In this document: piece after piece, positions 1 through 8,286 of the stretch | How the letters are laid out: each line of letters starts with the position of its first letter | How positions within the stretch are numbered: position 1 is the stretch's first letter | From: JBBQVS01 sp038211295 | GTDB lineage: Bacteria; Chloroflexota; Ktedonobacteria; Ktedonobacterales; Ktedonobacteraceae | Length of the DNA stretch: 26,479 bases | Direction of reading: 5' to 3' | Assembly (NCBI GenBank): GCA_038211295.1 | Contig: JBBQVS010000057.1 | Location: 1 to 26,479, forward strand | Notes under the pieces: model-generated | The model's input: the letters and a program-made list of their open reading frames with translations, nothing else | The model's database searches: none | What the model was told of the DNA's origin: nothing | Program-made: the position numbers and the translations under genes

Positions 1-1224
1 CTGCTCATCTATGAATACAAGATTGACGCCACTAAGAAACAACTTGAAGCCATCGACAACGCTATCCGTGTGTGCCAGTTCATCAGGAACAAGTGCATTC
101 GGTTGTGGATGGACTCTCGCGGCGTCTCTAACAATGACCTCCAGGTCTCCTGCTCCACTCTTGCCTCACAGTTTCCTTTTGCCAACGCTCTCAACTCACA
201 AGCACGTCAAGCGTCGGCAGATCGAGCGTGGTTTGCCATTCAACGCTTCTCTGAGAACTGCAAATCAAAGAAACCAGGGAAGAAAGGCTATCCCCGTTTT
301 CAGCATGATAACCGCTCAGTCGAATACAAGGCGACGGGCTGGAAGCGAGAAAGCGACGGGAAGCACATCACCTTTACCGACAAGTGCGGTATCGGGCGTA
401 TCCGTCTCATTGGCTGTCGAGACCTTGCAACGTTCCCATTGCCACAAATACGCCGTGTGAGGATTGTACGGCGGGCCGATGGCTATTATTGCCAATTCGG
501 GGTCAACGCATATCGAGAAGTACAGCATGTTCTCACTGGCAAGCAACTCGGTATAGACATGGGTCTGAACGCCTATTATACCGACAGCGAAGGGAACACA
601 GTTGCGAACCCTCGTTATCTCCGTAAGGCAGAGAAGCGATTAAAACGGGTGTCGAGACAGCATGGCAAGTGTGCCAAGAAGAGTACCAACCGTAAATAGG
701 CACAAAAGAAACTGGCAAAGGCGCATTTGAAAGTTCAAAGGCAGCGTGAAGATTTCGCCTGAAAACAAGCGAACGCGCTCATCACCTCTAGCGATGTGAT
801 TGCCTATGAGAAACTTTCAATTCGCACCATGGTCAAGAACCATCACCTTGCCAAATCCATTAGTGATGCATCGTGGGGCAAGTTCCTCATGTGGGTCAAC
901 TATTATGGGACGATACACGGTATCCCTGTTCTAGCCGTAGCCCCGAACTTCACCTCACAGGATTGTAGCGCATGTGGCACACGCGTCAAAAAGTCGTTAA
1001 GTGTCAGGACGCACGTGTGCCACAAGTGCGGATTGGTGCTGGATCGAGACCACAACGCGGCCTTGAACATTCTAGATAAAGGATTGATGGTACTGTTGGG
1101 CAGACAGGAACCTCCAGGACATGCAGCCTGTGAAACGCTTCTGGACCGTCCCGCCTCTGCGACTGTACCTGTCGGTACAGCCCGTAAGCGGTCTGGTGGA
1201 AAGAAGAATTCCCCTGCTTTCTAA
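1..1224 (+). pseudogene. tnpB: RNA-guided endonuclease TnpB, interrupted by two in-frame stops, 5' partial
   Basis: TnpB is the omegaRNA-guided DNA endonuclease of IS200/IS605 and IS607 elements. Frame 1 reads a typical TnpB N-terminus from base 1 (YEYKIDATKKQ, then FIRNKCIRLWMD), so the real start is upstream. RuvC-I Asp is in GIDMGLNAYY (codon 556-558), RuvC-II Glu in VIAYEKLSI (808-810), a four-Cys zinc finger spans 964-1029, and DRDHNAALNIL carries the last Asp (about 1042-1050). The frame is broken by TAG at 697-699 and TGA at 760-762, with no frame change between them. Homologous-looking sequence continues through both stops, so these are point mutations, compatible with C-to-T changes (CAG to TAG, CGA to TGA). 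Catalytic residues remain, suggesting recent decay. The product as read would be two fragments and probably inactive. Confidence 0.88.
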
Positions 1225-1239
1225 GCGGGGAAGTGTCAA
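1110..1239 (+). ncRNA. Candidate omegaRNA (reRNA) scaffold at the tnpB 3' end
   Basis: In TnpB elements the guide RNA is transcribed across the 3' end of tnpB and the right end, and the guide comes from the adjacent host sequence. This stretch has a perfect 7-bp hairpin (CTGTACC, loop TGTC, GGTACAG; 1163-1180) inside the coding frame and the right-end hairpin at 1211-1230. The predicted guide would start just after 1239. The exact 5' end is unknown, and the assignment rests on position and stems only. Confidence 0.45.
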
Positions 1240-1299
1240 TTGATATATAAAACAACAGTGGCGTGGTTTCCACGCTATTGCTTTAAGGACACATCCATT

Positions 1300-2556
1300 A
1301 TGCAACAACATCACACCATGCAGTCCCCGTTGAATGTTGATGACGTTCGGAGCCATTTTCCCGCGTTGGCATCGGATGATATCTATTTTGACAACCCTGG
1401 CGGTACACAGGTTGTGCGTGAGGCGATAGCGCGGATGCAGCAATACTTCGAGCAGAGCAATGCCAATCACGGCGGGGCGTTCCGTACCAGTCGTGACTCC
1501 GATAGCGTTGTCGCAGAGGCCCGTAAAGCGGTGGCGGCGTTTCTCAACGCGGCACGTCCAGAGGAGATTGTGTTTGGGCAAAACATGACCAGTCTCACGC
1601 TGCACATTAGCCGTAGTATTGCCCGTTTGCTTAATCCCGGTGACGAGCTTGTGGTGACGCGCTTAGACCATGACGCGAACATCACCCCCTGGCTACTGAT
1701 TGCGGAAGATAGAGAGTGTACCGTGCGCTGGGTCGATATTGATCCAACTGATTGTACTCTGGACATGGAAGACATGCGGCGACAGATTACGCCGCGCACA
1801 AAGCTGGTCGCGATTGGCTACGCCTCAAACGCTGTCGGAACCGTTAACGATGTGAAACGTGCCGTTGAGCTAGCCCATAGTGTCGGGGCGTTCTGCTTTA
1901 TCGACGCGGTACAGTACGCACCGCACAAGCTGACTGATGTGCAGGCTCTGGATTGCGACTTTCTGGTATGCTCGGCCTACAAATTCTTCGGCCCACATAC
2001 GGGCATTCTCTATGGGAAATACGACCTGCTGAATAAACTCACGGCCTACAAAGTGCGACCTGCGGGCGATCTACCACCTGATAAATTCGAGACTGGCACG
2101 CAGAGTTTCGAGTCAATTGCGGCGACGCTTGGTGCGATGGAATACTTCGCGTGGCTTGGTCAGCAGTTTGGCGGCGAGACTGGCCCATTTGCGAGTGCGC
2201 TACGAAAAGGCATAGAGGTCATTGATGCCTACGAATTGCGACTCAATCACGCGTTACTTGACGGGCTAAGTTCTGTCGTGGGTCTACACATCCATGGCAT
2301 CACTGACTCGCGGAAAATGGGGCAGCGTGTGCCAACGTTCTCGTTTACGCTCGACGGATGGCATCCACGCGTTGTTGCCGAGAAGCTGGCACAAGAGCAT
2401 ATCAATGTGTGGAACGGCAATTATTACGCTGTCGCTATCATGGAACGTCTCGGCTTAGAGGCACAGGGCGGTATGGTGCGGGTTGGCCTAACACACTACA
2501 ATACCTTTGGCGAGATCGAGAAACTGGTCGATGCGCTCAAGCAATTGAGGCACTGA
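1300..2556 (+). CDS. Cysteine-desulfurase-like PLP-dependent aminotransferase class V protein (VC1184-type)
   Basis: A 418-residue cytoplasmic fold-type I PLP enzyme. The PLP-binding lysine is K228 in SAYKFFGPHTG, and the FIDAVQYAPH segment before it carries the usual cofactor Asp. The N-terminus IYFDNPGGTQV is typical of the family. The start at 1300 is chosen because AAGGA (1285-1289) lies 10 nt upstream; the frame is open further 5' to a TTG at 1240, but that falls in the mobile-element end. True SufS/NifS enzymes have a catalytic Cys near the C-terminus. Here the equivalent loop appears to be WNGNYYAVAIMERLG with no Cys, so sulfur transfer to a scaffold is doubtful. It may be a lyase or transaminase of unknown substrate. 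It is far from sufB (20229) and not in its operon. A hairpin (GCGTGG-TTT-CCACGC, 1261-1275) lies in the leader. Confidence 0.85.
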   Translation: MQQHHTMQSPLNVDDVRSHFPALASDDIYFDNPGGTQVVREAIARMQQYFEQSNANHGGAFRTSRDSDSVVAEARKAVAAFLNAARPEEIVFGQNMTSLTLHISRSIARLLNPGDELVVTRLDHDANITPWLLIAEDRECTVRWVDIDPTDCTLDMEDMRRQITPRTKLVAIGYASNAVGTVNDVKRAVELAHSVGAFCFIDAVQYAPHKLTDVQALDCDFLVCSAYKFFGPHTGILYGKYDLLNKLTAYKVRPAGDLPPDKFETGTQSFESIAATLGAMEYFAWLGQQFGGETGPFASALRKGIEVIDAYELRLNHALLDGLSSVVGLHIHGITDSRKMGQRVPTFSFTLDGWHPRVVAEKLAQEHINVWNGNYYAVAIMERLGLEAQGGMVRVGLTHYNTFGEIEKLVDALKQLRH

Positions 2557-2580
2557 AAAAGCATAATGCGTAGTGCATAG

Positions 2581-2616
2581 AGGGAATAGACCGATACAAA
2601 AGTCGGCCCATTCCCT
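2581..2616. terminator. Bidirectional hairpin terminator between convergent genes
   Basis: AGGGAAT (2581-2587) pairs with ATTCCCT (2610-2616), with an inner CCGA/TCGG stem (2591-2594, 2603-2606) and an AT-rich tail (TTAATATTT). It sits in the 74-bp gap between the PLP enzyme gene and the convergent DUF4397 gene, where it could serve both strands. Confidence 0.65.
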
Positions 2617-2630
2617 TAATATTTCTGTAT

Positions 2631-3485
2631 TTACGCTCGTTTGACTCGTCGCAGGCGATAGTAGAGAAAGCCTCCTGTGAGGAAAAGCAAGGCGATCTCT
2701 GGCAACCATGCGATAACGGGTTGTACTGCGTCGTGTGCAACGCGATAGTTGGGGTCAGAGCCAGTACCAGGGACGCCCGGTAGACCCTTCACTTGCGCGG
2801 ACACAAATTGTATTTTGGGTGTGCCATTGAGCAGACCAATCGCAAAGACGCTTGTCACCGTATTCATATCCAGCTTCGCGGAAACTGGGAGCGTTGTATT
2901 GCTCTCCGAAGAACTCACATCGAATGTGTAGGCACCCGCAGGCTCTGAAAGATAGGAACTGGCCTGCTGATAGGAGATCGCGTTGATGACTGTGCTCCCA
3001 TTTGTCGCGACGCTAACCGTACCAGTACCGGGTGAAAGGTGGTAGACGCGAAGCTTCGCGCTGCCACTCACAACGAGGTTATCATCAATGAAAACCTGCA
3101 ACGAGAAGCCAGTTGCAGCAGTTCCCAGCGCGGCTACGGTGTATGGCACGCCGGGTTGTATTTGCACTGTCTGGGTGATGGTCGCGGCACCCGGTCCGGT
3201 GCCAATCAAACCAACCTGTACTTTGTGTGGGCCGGCAGGCAGAGGAGCGTAAGGTGTGACCGTCCCAAATTGGAAATTATTCAACAACATATCACCATCG
3301 ACAAATACCGTCGCCGTCCCAATATCGGGTGATGCATGAATAACACGGATATACGACGTGGTATCCGCCGCCTTCGCGCTACGCACTGGGAGACCTGCCG
3401 TCAAGAAGAGGGCCACCAGTGCGGTAAAGATGGTGCCTGTCACAAGGCCAAATGAAAGAATCTTTAATCTGGGCGCGAGCTGCAT
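2631..3485 (-). CDS. DUF4397-domain surface protein, signal peptide and C-terminal membrane anchor
   Basis: A 284-residue predicted exported protein of unknown function. It starts with a positively charged stretch and a hydrophobic core (ILSFGLVTGTIFTALVALFL), then an SAKAAD-like cleavage region. Two DUF4397-type beta domains follow, each with the family pattern (RVIHASPDIGTATVFVDG and LRVYHLSPGTGTVSVATNG). The C-terminus has GLPGVPGTGSDPN, a hydrophobic helix (IALLFLTGGFLYY) and a basic tail RLRRVKRA, which resembles a sortase-type anchor without a strict LPxTG. The start at 3485 is preferred because AAAGGAG lies 7 nt upstream; the longer reading to 3536 adds 17 residues that break the signal-peptide pattern. 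It is convergent with the PLP gene and is preceded by an AT-rich gap. Confidence 0.8.
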   Translation of the reverse strand: MQLAPRLKILSFGLVTGTIFTALVALFLTAGLPVRSAKAADTTSYIRVIHASPDIGTATVFVDGDMLLNNFQFGTVTPYAPLPAGPHKVQVGLIGTGPGAATITQTVQIQPGVPYTVAALGTAATGFSLQVFIDDNLVVSGSAKLRVYHLSPGTGTVSVATNGSTVINAISYQQASSYLSEPAGAYTFDVSSSESNTTLPVSAKLDMNTVTSVFAIGLLNGTPKIQFVSAQVKGLPGVPGTGSDPNYRVAHDAVQPVIAWLPEIALLFLTGGFLYYRLRRVKRA

Positions 3486-3664
3486 ACATATACTCCTTTT
3501 TGCGATTGCACATAGATAAGCATTTTTTGCAAACATAGAAAATGTAACTATTTATTATAACGAAGCAGGCAACGATTAGGGGGACGAAAGGGAACTAATT
3601 CTCTATAGATTCGTTCGATTACAGAAAACGATAGAGAAACGTAGAGAAATTTGTCCTGCTCAGG

Positions 3665-3694
3665 TTTACAAAGTAGTCCGATGGTACGTATAAT
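3665..3694 (+). promoter_or_regulatory. Sigma-70-type promoter of the kinase operon
   Basis: TTTACA (3665-3670), an 18-nt spacer and TATAAT (3689-3694) lie about 50 nt before the kinase start. The region downstream to 3743 is AT-rich with further TATA-like repeats (GTATAAATTATGCGTTATAC), so other -10 boxes are possible. Confidence 0.6.
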
Positions 3695-3743
3695 TACGTA
3701 GTATAAATTATGCGTTATACAAGTTATACACTATGGATAAAAA

Positions 3744-5252
3744 ATGCAACAGCTACAACAGGCACAAAGACCGAAAAAATTACAAAAAGAGCAGATACTT
3801 TTACCTGTAGGGTCAGTTATTCGTAATGTCAACGGAGACCGTTATATTGTGGAGGGATTGCTAGGAACAGGGGTAGCGGGTGCTGTCTATCGTGTGCGCG
3901 ACGGTCATAAGAGAGAAAACGTTTTCGCGGTCAAGGAACTGATTGACCCGAATGGGGCGGAACGCGAGCGTTTTATGTTTGAGGCCGAGGTGTTAATGCG
4001 GCTCGACCATGAGGCATTACCGAGCGTTTACCGTGTGTTCGAGAATGAGAAGCTCAAGCGGGTATATATTCTCATGGATTACATTGAGGGGCGTGACCTT
4101 GAGGTACTCCAAAAAGAGCAACCTAACGAGTGTTTTTCGTTACCGCTTGTGCTGGCATTGCTCACGCCTGTTGTGTCCGCACTCACCTACTTGCATCGTC
4201 GTGAACCGCCGATTGTGCATCGTGATATCAAACCCGCCAACATTGTTGTGCCGATCAAGGGTGGGGACGCGATGCTCGTAGATTTTGGTATTGCGAAAGA
4301 GTACATCTATGGTACTGCTACCACCGCGCTTGGGCAAGGTTCGCCGGGTTATGCTGCGCTTGAGCAATATAGTGGAGGAACAAATATCCGCACAGATGTA
4401 TATGGTCTCGGTGCGACCATTTACACGCTGCTCACTGGCGTAGTTCCGATCGTGTCGGTGGAACGCGTCACGGGAAGCAAGGGTACTGATCCACTCAAGC
4501 CCGTACACGCGCTTGTCCCCGACCTGCCACAGGGAGTAAGTGACGCGATCAGTCGTGCCATGAGTGTAAGCCGCGATGATCGGTTCGCGACTATCGACGA
4601 GTTTTGGGAAGAACTGAACGCGCAGACACAGAATGAGAGGCAGACAACTGAGAGCAGTATGAAACCTGAGCGTCGTACACCACGCGTGAGAAAAGATGTC
4701 GCACCTCTCCCTATTCTAGAACAAAGACGCTTAGCGCGGAAAAAAAGACGTCAAACAGTGTTTTTTGCTGGTATCGGTGGATTACTCGCCGTGCTGCTTC
4801 TCGCTATGGGCATCGCAACCTATGTCTCACATATGTCACAGCAGCGTGTGCGAGCAACGCGCAGTGTTGCAACAGCGACAGTGCCAACTGCTGTACCAAC
4901 CGTTGACCAGTCGCCTTATCCAACGCTTGCCACTTCCTACAAAGGTACAATGGGTGACGTGGTAAACAACACAACGACCAGCGCGGCTATTACACAGTTG
5001 CAGCAGAACAAGAGAACAATCAGGGGTTTTTGCAACGGTTTGGGTCTGACGGGGCCATTTGATGGTACGATAAGCGAAGGGGGACATATCGTCTTCACGG
5101 TTAAAATTCCTGACGGTGATACGGGTATCTTGTTTGAGGGTGATGTCAAAACGGGTGGGAATATGGCTGGTGAATTCTATATAATAAGTCAGAAGACGGG
5201 ACAGCGCACGGGCGAATACGGTACATGGTCGTTGACGAAAGCGACGCAATGA
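3744..5252 (+). CDS. Hanks-type serine/threonine protein kinase, membrane-anchored (PknB-like)
   Basis: A 502-residue bitopic membrane kinase that would phosphorylate cytoplasmic Ser/Thr residues. The kinase domain (about 15-290) has a glycine loop (GLLGTGVAGAVYRV), the ATP lysine K64 in FAVKEL, HRDIKPAN with catalytic D161, DFG at D180-G182, and SPGYAALEQY in the APE position followed by DVYGLG. All catalytic residues are present. A charged juxtamembrane linker is followed by one TM helix at about 339-361 and an external domain of about 140 residues that I do not recognise (no PASTA repeats). Start: ATG 3744 has only a weak GGA 6 nt upstream. The stop codon directly abuts the next ATG, so the metallo-hydrolase is very likely co-translated. 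Confidence 0.92.
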   Translation: MQQLQQAQRPKKLQKEQILLPVGSVIRNVNGDRYIVEGLLGTGVAGAVYRVRDGHKRENVFAVKELIDPNGAERERFMFEAEVLMRLDHEALPSVYRVFENEKLKRVYILMDYIEGRDLEVLQKEQPNECFSLPLVLALLTPVVSALTYLHRREPPIVHRDIKPANIVVPIKGGDAMLVDFGIAKEYIYGTATTALGQGSPGYAALEQYSGGTNIRTDVYGLGATIYTLLTGVVPIVSVERVTGSKGTDPLKPVHALVPDLPQGVSDAISRAMSVSRDDRFATIDEFWEELNAQTQNERQTTESSMKPERRTPRVRKDVAPLPILEQRRLARKKRRQTVFFAGIGGLLAVLLLAMGIATYVSHMSQQRVRATRSVATATVPTAVPTVDQSPYPTLATSYKGTMGDVVNNTTTSAAITQLQQNKRTIRGFCNGLGLTGPFDGTISEGGHIVFTVKIPDGDTGILFEGDVKTGGNMAGEFYIISQKTGQRTGEYGTWSLTKATQ

Positions 5253-5984
5253 ATGAGTAGATTAACATTGCTGGGAACTGGCACTTGCCAAATTGAGCAT
5301 GAGCGGCGGGCGTCAAGCGTACTACTTGAACTTGATGGTATACACATCCTGTTCGATTGTGGGCATGGCGTTATGCAACGTCTGCTCGATGTAGGCGTGC
5401 ATCCAAATACCTTACAGCATGTGATACTTTCGCATTTTCACCCCGACCACGTTTCAGACCTGATACCACTTTTTCACGCGGCGGCATGGTCGCGCACACG
5501 GCCGCGCACAACCGACCTGCATATCTATGGCCCGCAGGGAACGCGTGCGTTAATCAATGGCTACCTCGTGCTGTTCGGGCGCACCGCCTTTGAGCAATCA
5601 TCCTACGCGCTAATTGTTCACGAGACTACAGAGGCTACATTCTCTATTGGCCCTCATATGTTCGAGTCCGTGAGCCTGCCACCTGCCGGCAATCACGGTA
5701 TTCGCTTCGCGCATCATCAGAAAACGTATGCTTTTACAGGTGACTCGCATTTTCATTTCCAAGAACTGGCATTCTTGCGCGGCATCGACTTCGCGATCAT
5801 CGACTCTGGTCATATCAGCGACGACGAGGTTGTCGAGCTGGCCGTTGAATCGCAAGCACAAGTCTTGCTTTGTTCCCACCTCTACCGTGAACTCGACGTC
5901 CATTCTCTGCAAACGCAAGCGCAAGCACGCCAGTACGCGGGGACAATTCTTGTCGGGCGCGATCTGATGACGTTTGTGCTATAA
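5253..5984 (+). CDS. Metallo-beta-lactamase-fold hydrolase (RNase Z-like subgroup)
   Basis: A 243-residue cytoplasmic protein with the MBL metal-binding motif HFHPDH in VILSHFHPDHVSDLIP, the N-terminal LLGTGTCQIEHERRASS beta strand typical of RNase Z/arylsulfatase-like members, GNHGIRFAH, a metal-bridging Asp in FTGDSHFHF and a C-terminal His in LLCSHLYRE. The metal set appears complete. It lacks an obvious RNase Z exosite, so tRNA 3' processing is not supported; phosphodiesterase or other hydrolase activity is possible. It starts on the base after the kinase stop (TGAATG), implying translational coupling and perhaps regulation by the kinase. No terminator is obvious after 5984. Confidence 0.85.
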   Translation: MSRLTLLGTGTCQIEHERRASSVLLELDGIHILFDCGHGVMQRLLDVGVHPNTLQHVILSHFHPDHVSDLIPLFHAAAWSRTRPRTTDLHIYGPQGTRALINGYLVLFGRTAFEQSSYALIVHETTEATFSIGPHMFESVSLPPAGNHGIRFAHHQKTYAFTGDSHFHFQELAFLRGIDFAIIDSGHISDDEVVELAVESQAQVLLCSHLYRELDVHSLQTQAQARQYAGTILVGRDLMTFVL

Positions 5985-6061
5985 GCGATACACAGTAAAA
6001 AGAACGACGCGGGTTATTCTACTCACGTCATTCCCTCCGTTGTGCCTTTGCAAAAAGATGC

Positions 6062-7231
6062 TTATGGTTTCAGCACAACCTTGATGCAGTTGTCTTCTTT
6101 ATGTTTGAAGATGTCGTAGCCGTGCGGGGCGTCATCCAGTTTCATTGTGTGTGTAATCACGAATGAGGGATCGATCTCCCCATCCTGAATGCGGTTCAGA
6201 AGCGGTTGCAGGTACTTGTGAACATGTGTTTGGCCCATTTTGAAGGTCAGGCCCTTCGCGAATGCGGCCCCAAACGGCACTTTGTCAAGAAAACCGCCAT
6301 AGACGCCGGGGAGTGAGACGGTGCCACCCTTACGACATGCTTGAATGGCCTGACGAAGCACATGAGGGCGGTCTGTTCCCAGACGTGTCTTCTGCTTAGC
6401 TGTATCGTTGATCGCATCGAGGCTTGTGCCGTGCGACTCTAAACCTACCGAGTCGATACAGGCATCGGGGCCGCGCCCGCCCGTCATCTGCTTGAGTACC
6501 TCAACGACATCCACGCCCTCGTAATTGAAGACTTCGGCCTTGCCCTGTTCCGCCGCCATGCGTAGGCGTTCGGGGAAGCGGTCAATCGCGATTACGCGCT
6601 CCGCTCCCAGCATGTACGCGCTCTGAATGGCGAATTGTCCCACGGGGCCACACCCCCAGACCGCGACGGTATCCCCCGGTTGAATATCGCAGTTTTCCGC
6701 CGCCATGTAGCCTGTTGGGAAAATGTCGGACAGGAACAGTACCTGCTCGTCGGTCAGGCCATCAGGAATTTTGATCGGGCCAACATCGGCGAAGGGAACA
6801 CGCGCGTATTCGGCCTGTCCACCCGCGTAGCCGCCATAGATGTGCGAATAGCCGTAGAGGCCGGCGGCAGAGTAGCCATAGAGCGACTCCGCAAGCCATG
6901 CGTTCGGGTTAGAGTTATCGCACAGTGACCACATTTCACGTTGGCAGTAAAAGCAGCGACCACAGGAGATGGTGAACGGGACAACGACGCGATCCCCTTT
7001 TTTGAGGTTCTCGACGCCCTTGCCCACCTCGACAACCTCGCCCATGAACTCGTGGCCCAGAATGTCGCCCTTCTCCATCGCGGGAATATAGCCGTCGAGG
7101 AGGTGCAGGTCAGAGCCACAGATGGCGGTAGAGGTTATTTTCACAATCGCGTCGCGCGGATTGATAATCTTAGGGTCAGGCACGTTGTCAACGCGTACCT
7201 TGTGCGTTCCATACCAGCATAATGCTTTCAT
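6062..7231 (-). CDS. Zinc-dependent alcohol dehydrogenase (formaldehyde-dehydrogenase-like MDR)
   Basis: A 389-residue medium-chain dehydrogenase, cytoplasmic, NAD(P)-dependent. Catalytic-zinc residues are in ICGSDLH and GHEFMGEVVEVG. The structural-zinc lobe CGRCFYCQREMWSLC supplies four cysteines. The Rossmann motif VAVWGCGPVGQFAIQSA is followed by VIAIDRFPERL, whose acidic residue after the second strand favours NAD. The length and the insertion after the structural zinc loop (about residues 105-140) fit the glutathione-independent formaldehyde-dehydrogenase-like subgroup, but the substrate cannot be read. It lies downstream of, and on the same strand as, the SRPBCC gene, with 67 bp between them, so it may be partly co-transcribed. 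Start ATG 7231 begins MKALCWYG, typical for the family. Confidence 0.9.
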   Translation of the reverse strand: MKALCWYGTHKVRVDNVPDPKIINPRDAIVKITSTAICGSDLHLLDGYIPAMEKGDILGHEFMGEVVEVGKGVENLKKGDRVVVPFTISCGRCFYCQREMWSLCDNSNPNAWLAESLYGYSAAGLYGYSHIYGGYAGGQAEYARVPFADVGPIKIPDGLTDEQVLFLSDIFPTGYMAAENCDIQPGDTVAVWGCGPVGQFAIQSAYMLGAERVIAIDRFPERLRMAAEQGKAEVFNYEGVDVVEVLKQMTGGRGPDACIDSVGLESHGTSLDAINDTAKQKTRLGTDRPHVLRQAIQACRKGGTVSLPGVYGGFLDKVPFGAAFAKGLTFKMGQTHVHKYLQPLLNRIQDGEIDPSFVITHTMKLDDAPHGYDIFKHKEDNCIKVVLKP

Positions 7232-7298
7232 CTATCGTGTTCTTTCTCTTTTATTGTACTCAGTGTTATACAACGCAATAAGTGTATTACGGCGTTAC

Positions 7299-8093
7299 CT
7301 ATTTGCGTCCTTCGCCTGTAGACTGCCCTTTGATTGTTGGAATCTCGCCCGCCTCCATGATTGATTTGAAGTGACGTAACGTCTCCAATGCCTGCCGTTC
7401 AGGAATATGTCCAATCAGATTGCCAATGCCGGTGCCAAACGCGCCCTGAAACTGATGGAAGTCGAGTTCAAGCGTCACAATTGTGCCACGACCATCGGGC
7501 GCGGGATCAAAGCTCACCTTACCAGTGTTAGCAGTAGTTGGTTTGCCATGCACATGCCATGAGATTGATTTGTTGGGAACGACCTGCAAGAGTTCGGAGT
7601 TCCACTCAATCGTTTTGTTCATCGGCCCTTGCGCGACCCAGTGCGATGTACGCTCGCCCGTTCGCATCACCGAATCAATGTAATCCATGTATAGGGGGGC
7701 CTTCTCGATGTCGTACCAGTAGTTGTACAGGTCTTCCGCAGAACGATTGACCGTCATCGAGCGTTGCACCCGCACACCACGCTTGCCCGGAATGCTCGAT
7801 ACTGTTTTAGGAATACCGGGCGCAAAGTTCGGCTGCTGCTCCGCCGTGCTGATATTCATTGCCTGATAGAGAAATGAGTGTCCGCTCAGGCCGCGATAAA
7901 ACAAGGCGCTACCTGCGAGTGCCAAGCCTGAGCCAAGCCAATCGCGCCGCGTGATACCATAGGCCGCCAATACTCCGCCGCTTATTCCTGAGAGCCAGCG
8001 TTCGGCCTGTCCCACATTGCGCGTCGCCACGTTCTGATCGCCTTGCGTATACGTATTCTGATAACTCTTTATTGTAGATTGTGCTGATGCCAT
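7299..8093 (-). CDS. Membrane-anchored SRPBCC (cyclase/dehydrase-like) protein with DUF2892-like N-terminus
   Basis: A 264-residue protein. Residues about 30-75 resemble the DUF2892/YgaP-like membrane segment (RWLSGISGGVLAAYGITRR, then a second hydrophobic stretch and FYRGLSGHSFLYQ). The C-terminal 150 residues form an SRPBCC/polyketide-cyclase-like domain: VQRSMTVNRSAEDLYNYWYD, then WVAQGPMNKTIEWNSEL, and FDPAPDGRGTIVTLELDF. Such domains bind hydrophobic ligands; the ligand is unknown. The start at 8093 is an ATG giving MASAQ; the reading frame extends to a TTG at 8123, but that lysine-rich extension has no better ribosome site. The gene is divergent from the DUF2089-like gene, and the 256-bp gap between them holds the repeats described at 8211-8318. 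It is followed by the dehydrogenase on the same strand. Confidence 0.82.
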   Translation of the reverse strand: MASAQSTIKSYQNTYTQGDQNVATRNVGQAERWLSGISGGVLAAYGITRRDWLGSGLALAGSALFYRGLSGHSFLYQAMNISTAEQQPNFAPGIPKTVSSIPGKRGVRVQRSMTVNRSAEDLYNYWYDIEKAPLYMDYIDSVMRTGERTSHWVAQGPMNKTIEWNSELLQVVPNKSISWHVHGKPTTANTGKVSFDPAPDGRGTIVTLELDFHQFQGAFGTGIGNLIGHIPERQALETLRHFKSIMEAGEIPTIKGQSTGEGRK

Positions 8094-8210
8094 ATATTTT
8101 TTCTCTTTCTTATGTACTATCAATAGAGTTTGATATCAATAACACGTTAAAGAGTGCGTCAGCGTTTCGCACACATCCAACAGGGCAACATTCAGAAGGC
8201 TTTCAAAATA

Positions 8211-8274
8211 ATTGCCATTAAATTAACTAAAATTGCCATAAATATTGACAAAATTGCTCGTGATATGGTATGTT
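8211..8274 (+). promoter_or_regulatory. Promoter with three phased ATTGC repeats (candidate operator)
   Basis: ATTGCCAT occurs at 8211-8218 and 8232-8239, and ATTGC again at 8253-8257: exactly 21-bp steps, two helical turns. TTGACA (8245-8250) with an 18-nt spacer and TATGTT (8269-8274) forms a plausible promoter; the third repeat lies just after the -35. The phasing suggests sites for a regulator binding on one face of the DNA. This lies between the divergent SRPBCC and DUF2089-like genes and could act on both. Confidence 0.5.
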
Positions 8275-8286
8275 TCTCATGTAATG

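Larger units (their letters stand above)
1..1240 (+). mobile_element. IS200/IS605-type TnpB element, right portion (left end outside window)
   Basis: The segment holds a decayed tnpB that is open from the first base and ends in an element-like right end. A hairpin with CCCC-GCTT pairing to AAGC-GGGG lies at 1211-1230, and TGTCAA follows at 1234-1239. The same TGTCAA follows a hairpin at the right end of another TnpB element at 24230-24263, which supports placing the boundary near 1239-1240. No tnpA is visible. The left end lies outside the window, so the full length and type (IS605, IS607 or tnpB-only) cannot be told. Confidence 0.75.

Noticed and set aside
3714..3743. Repeated TATAC motifs before the kinase as an extra operator
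   Set aside because: The copies (GTTATAC twice) are short and lie in AT-rich DNA, so chance cannot be excluded.
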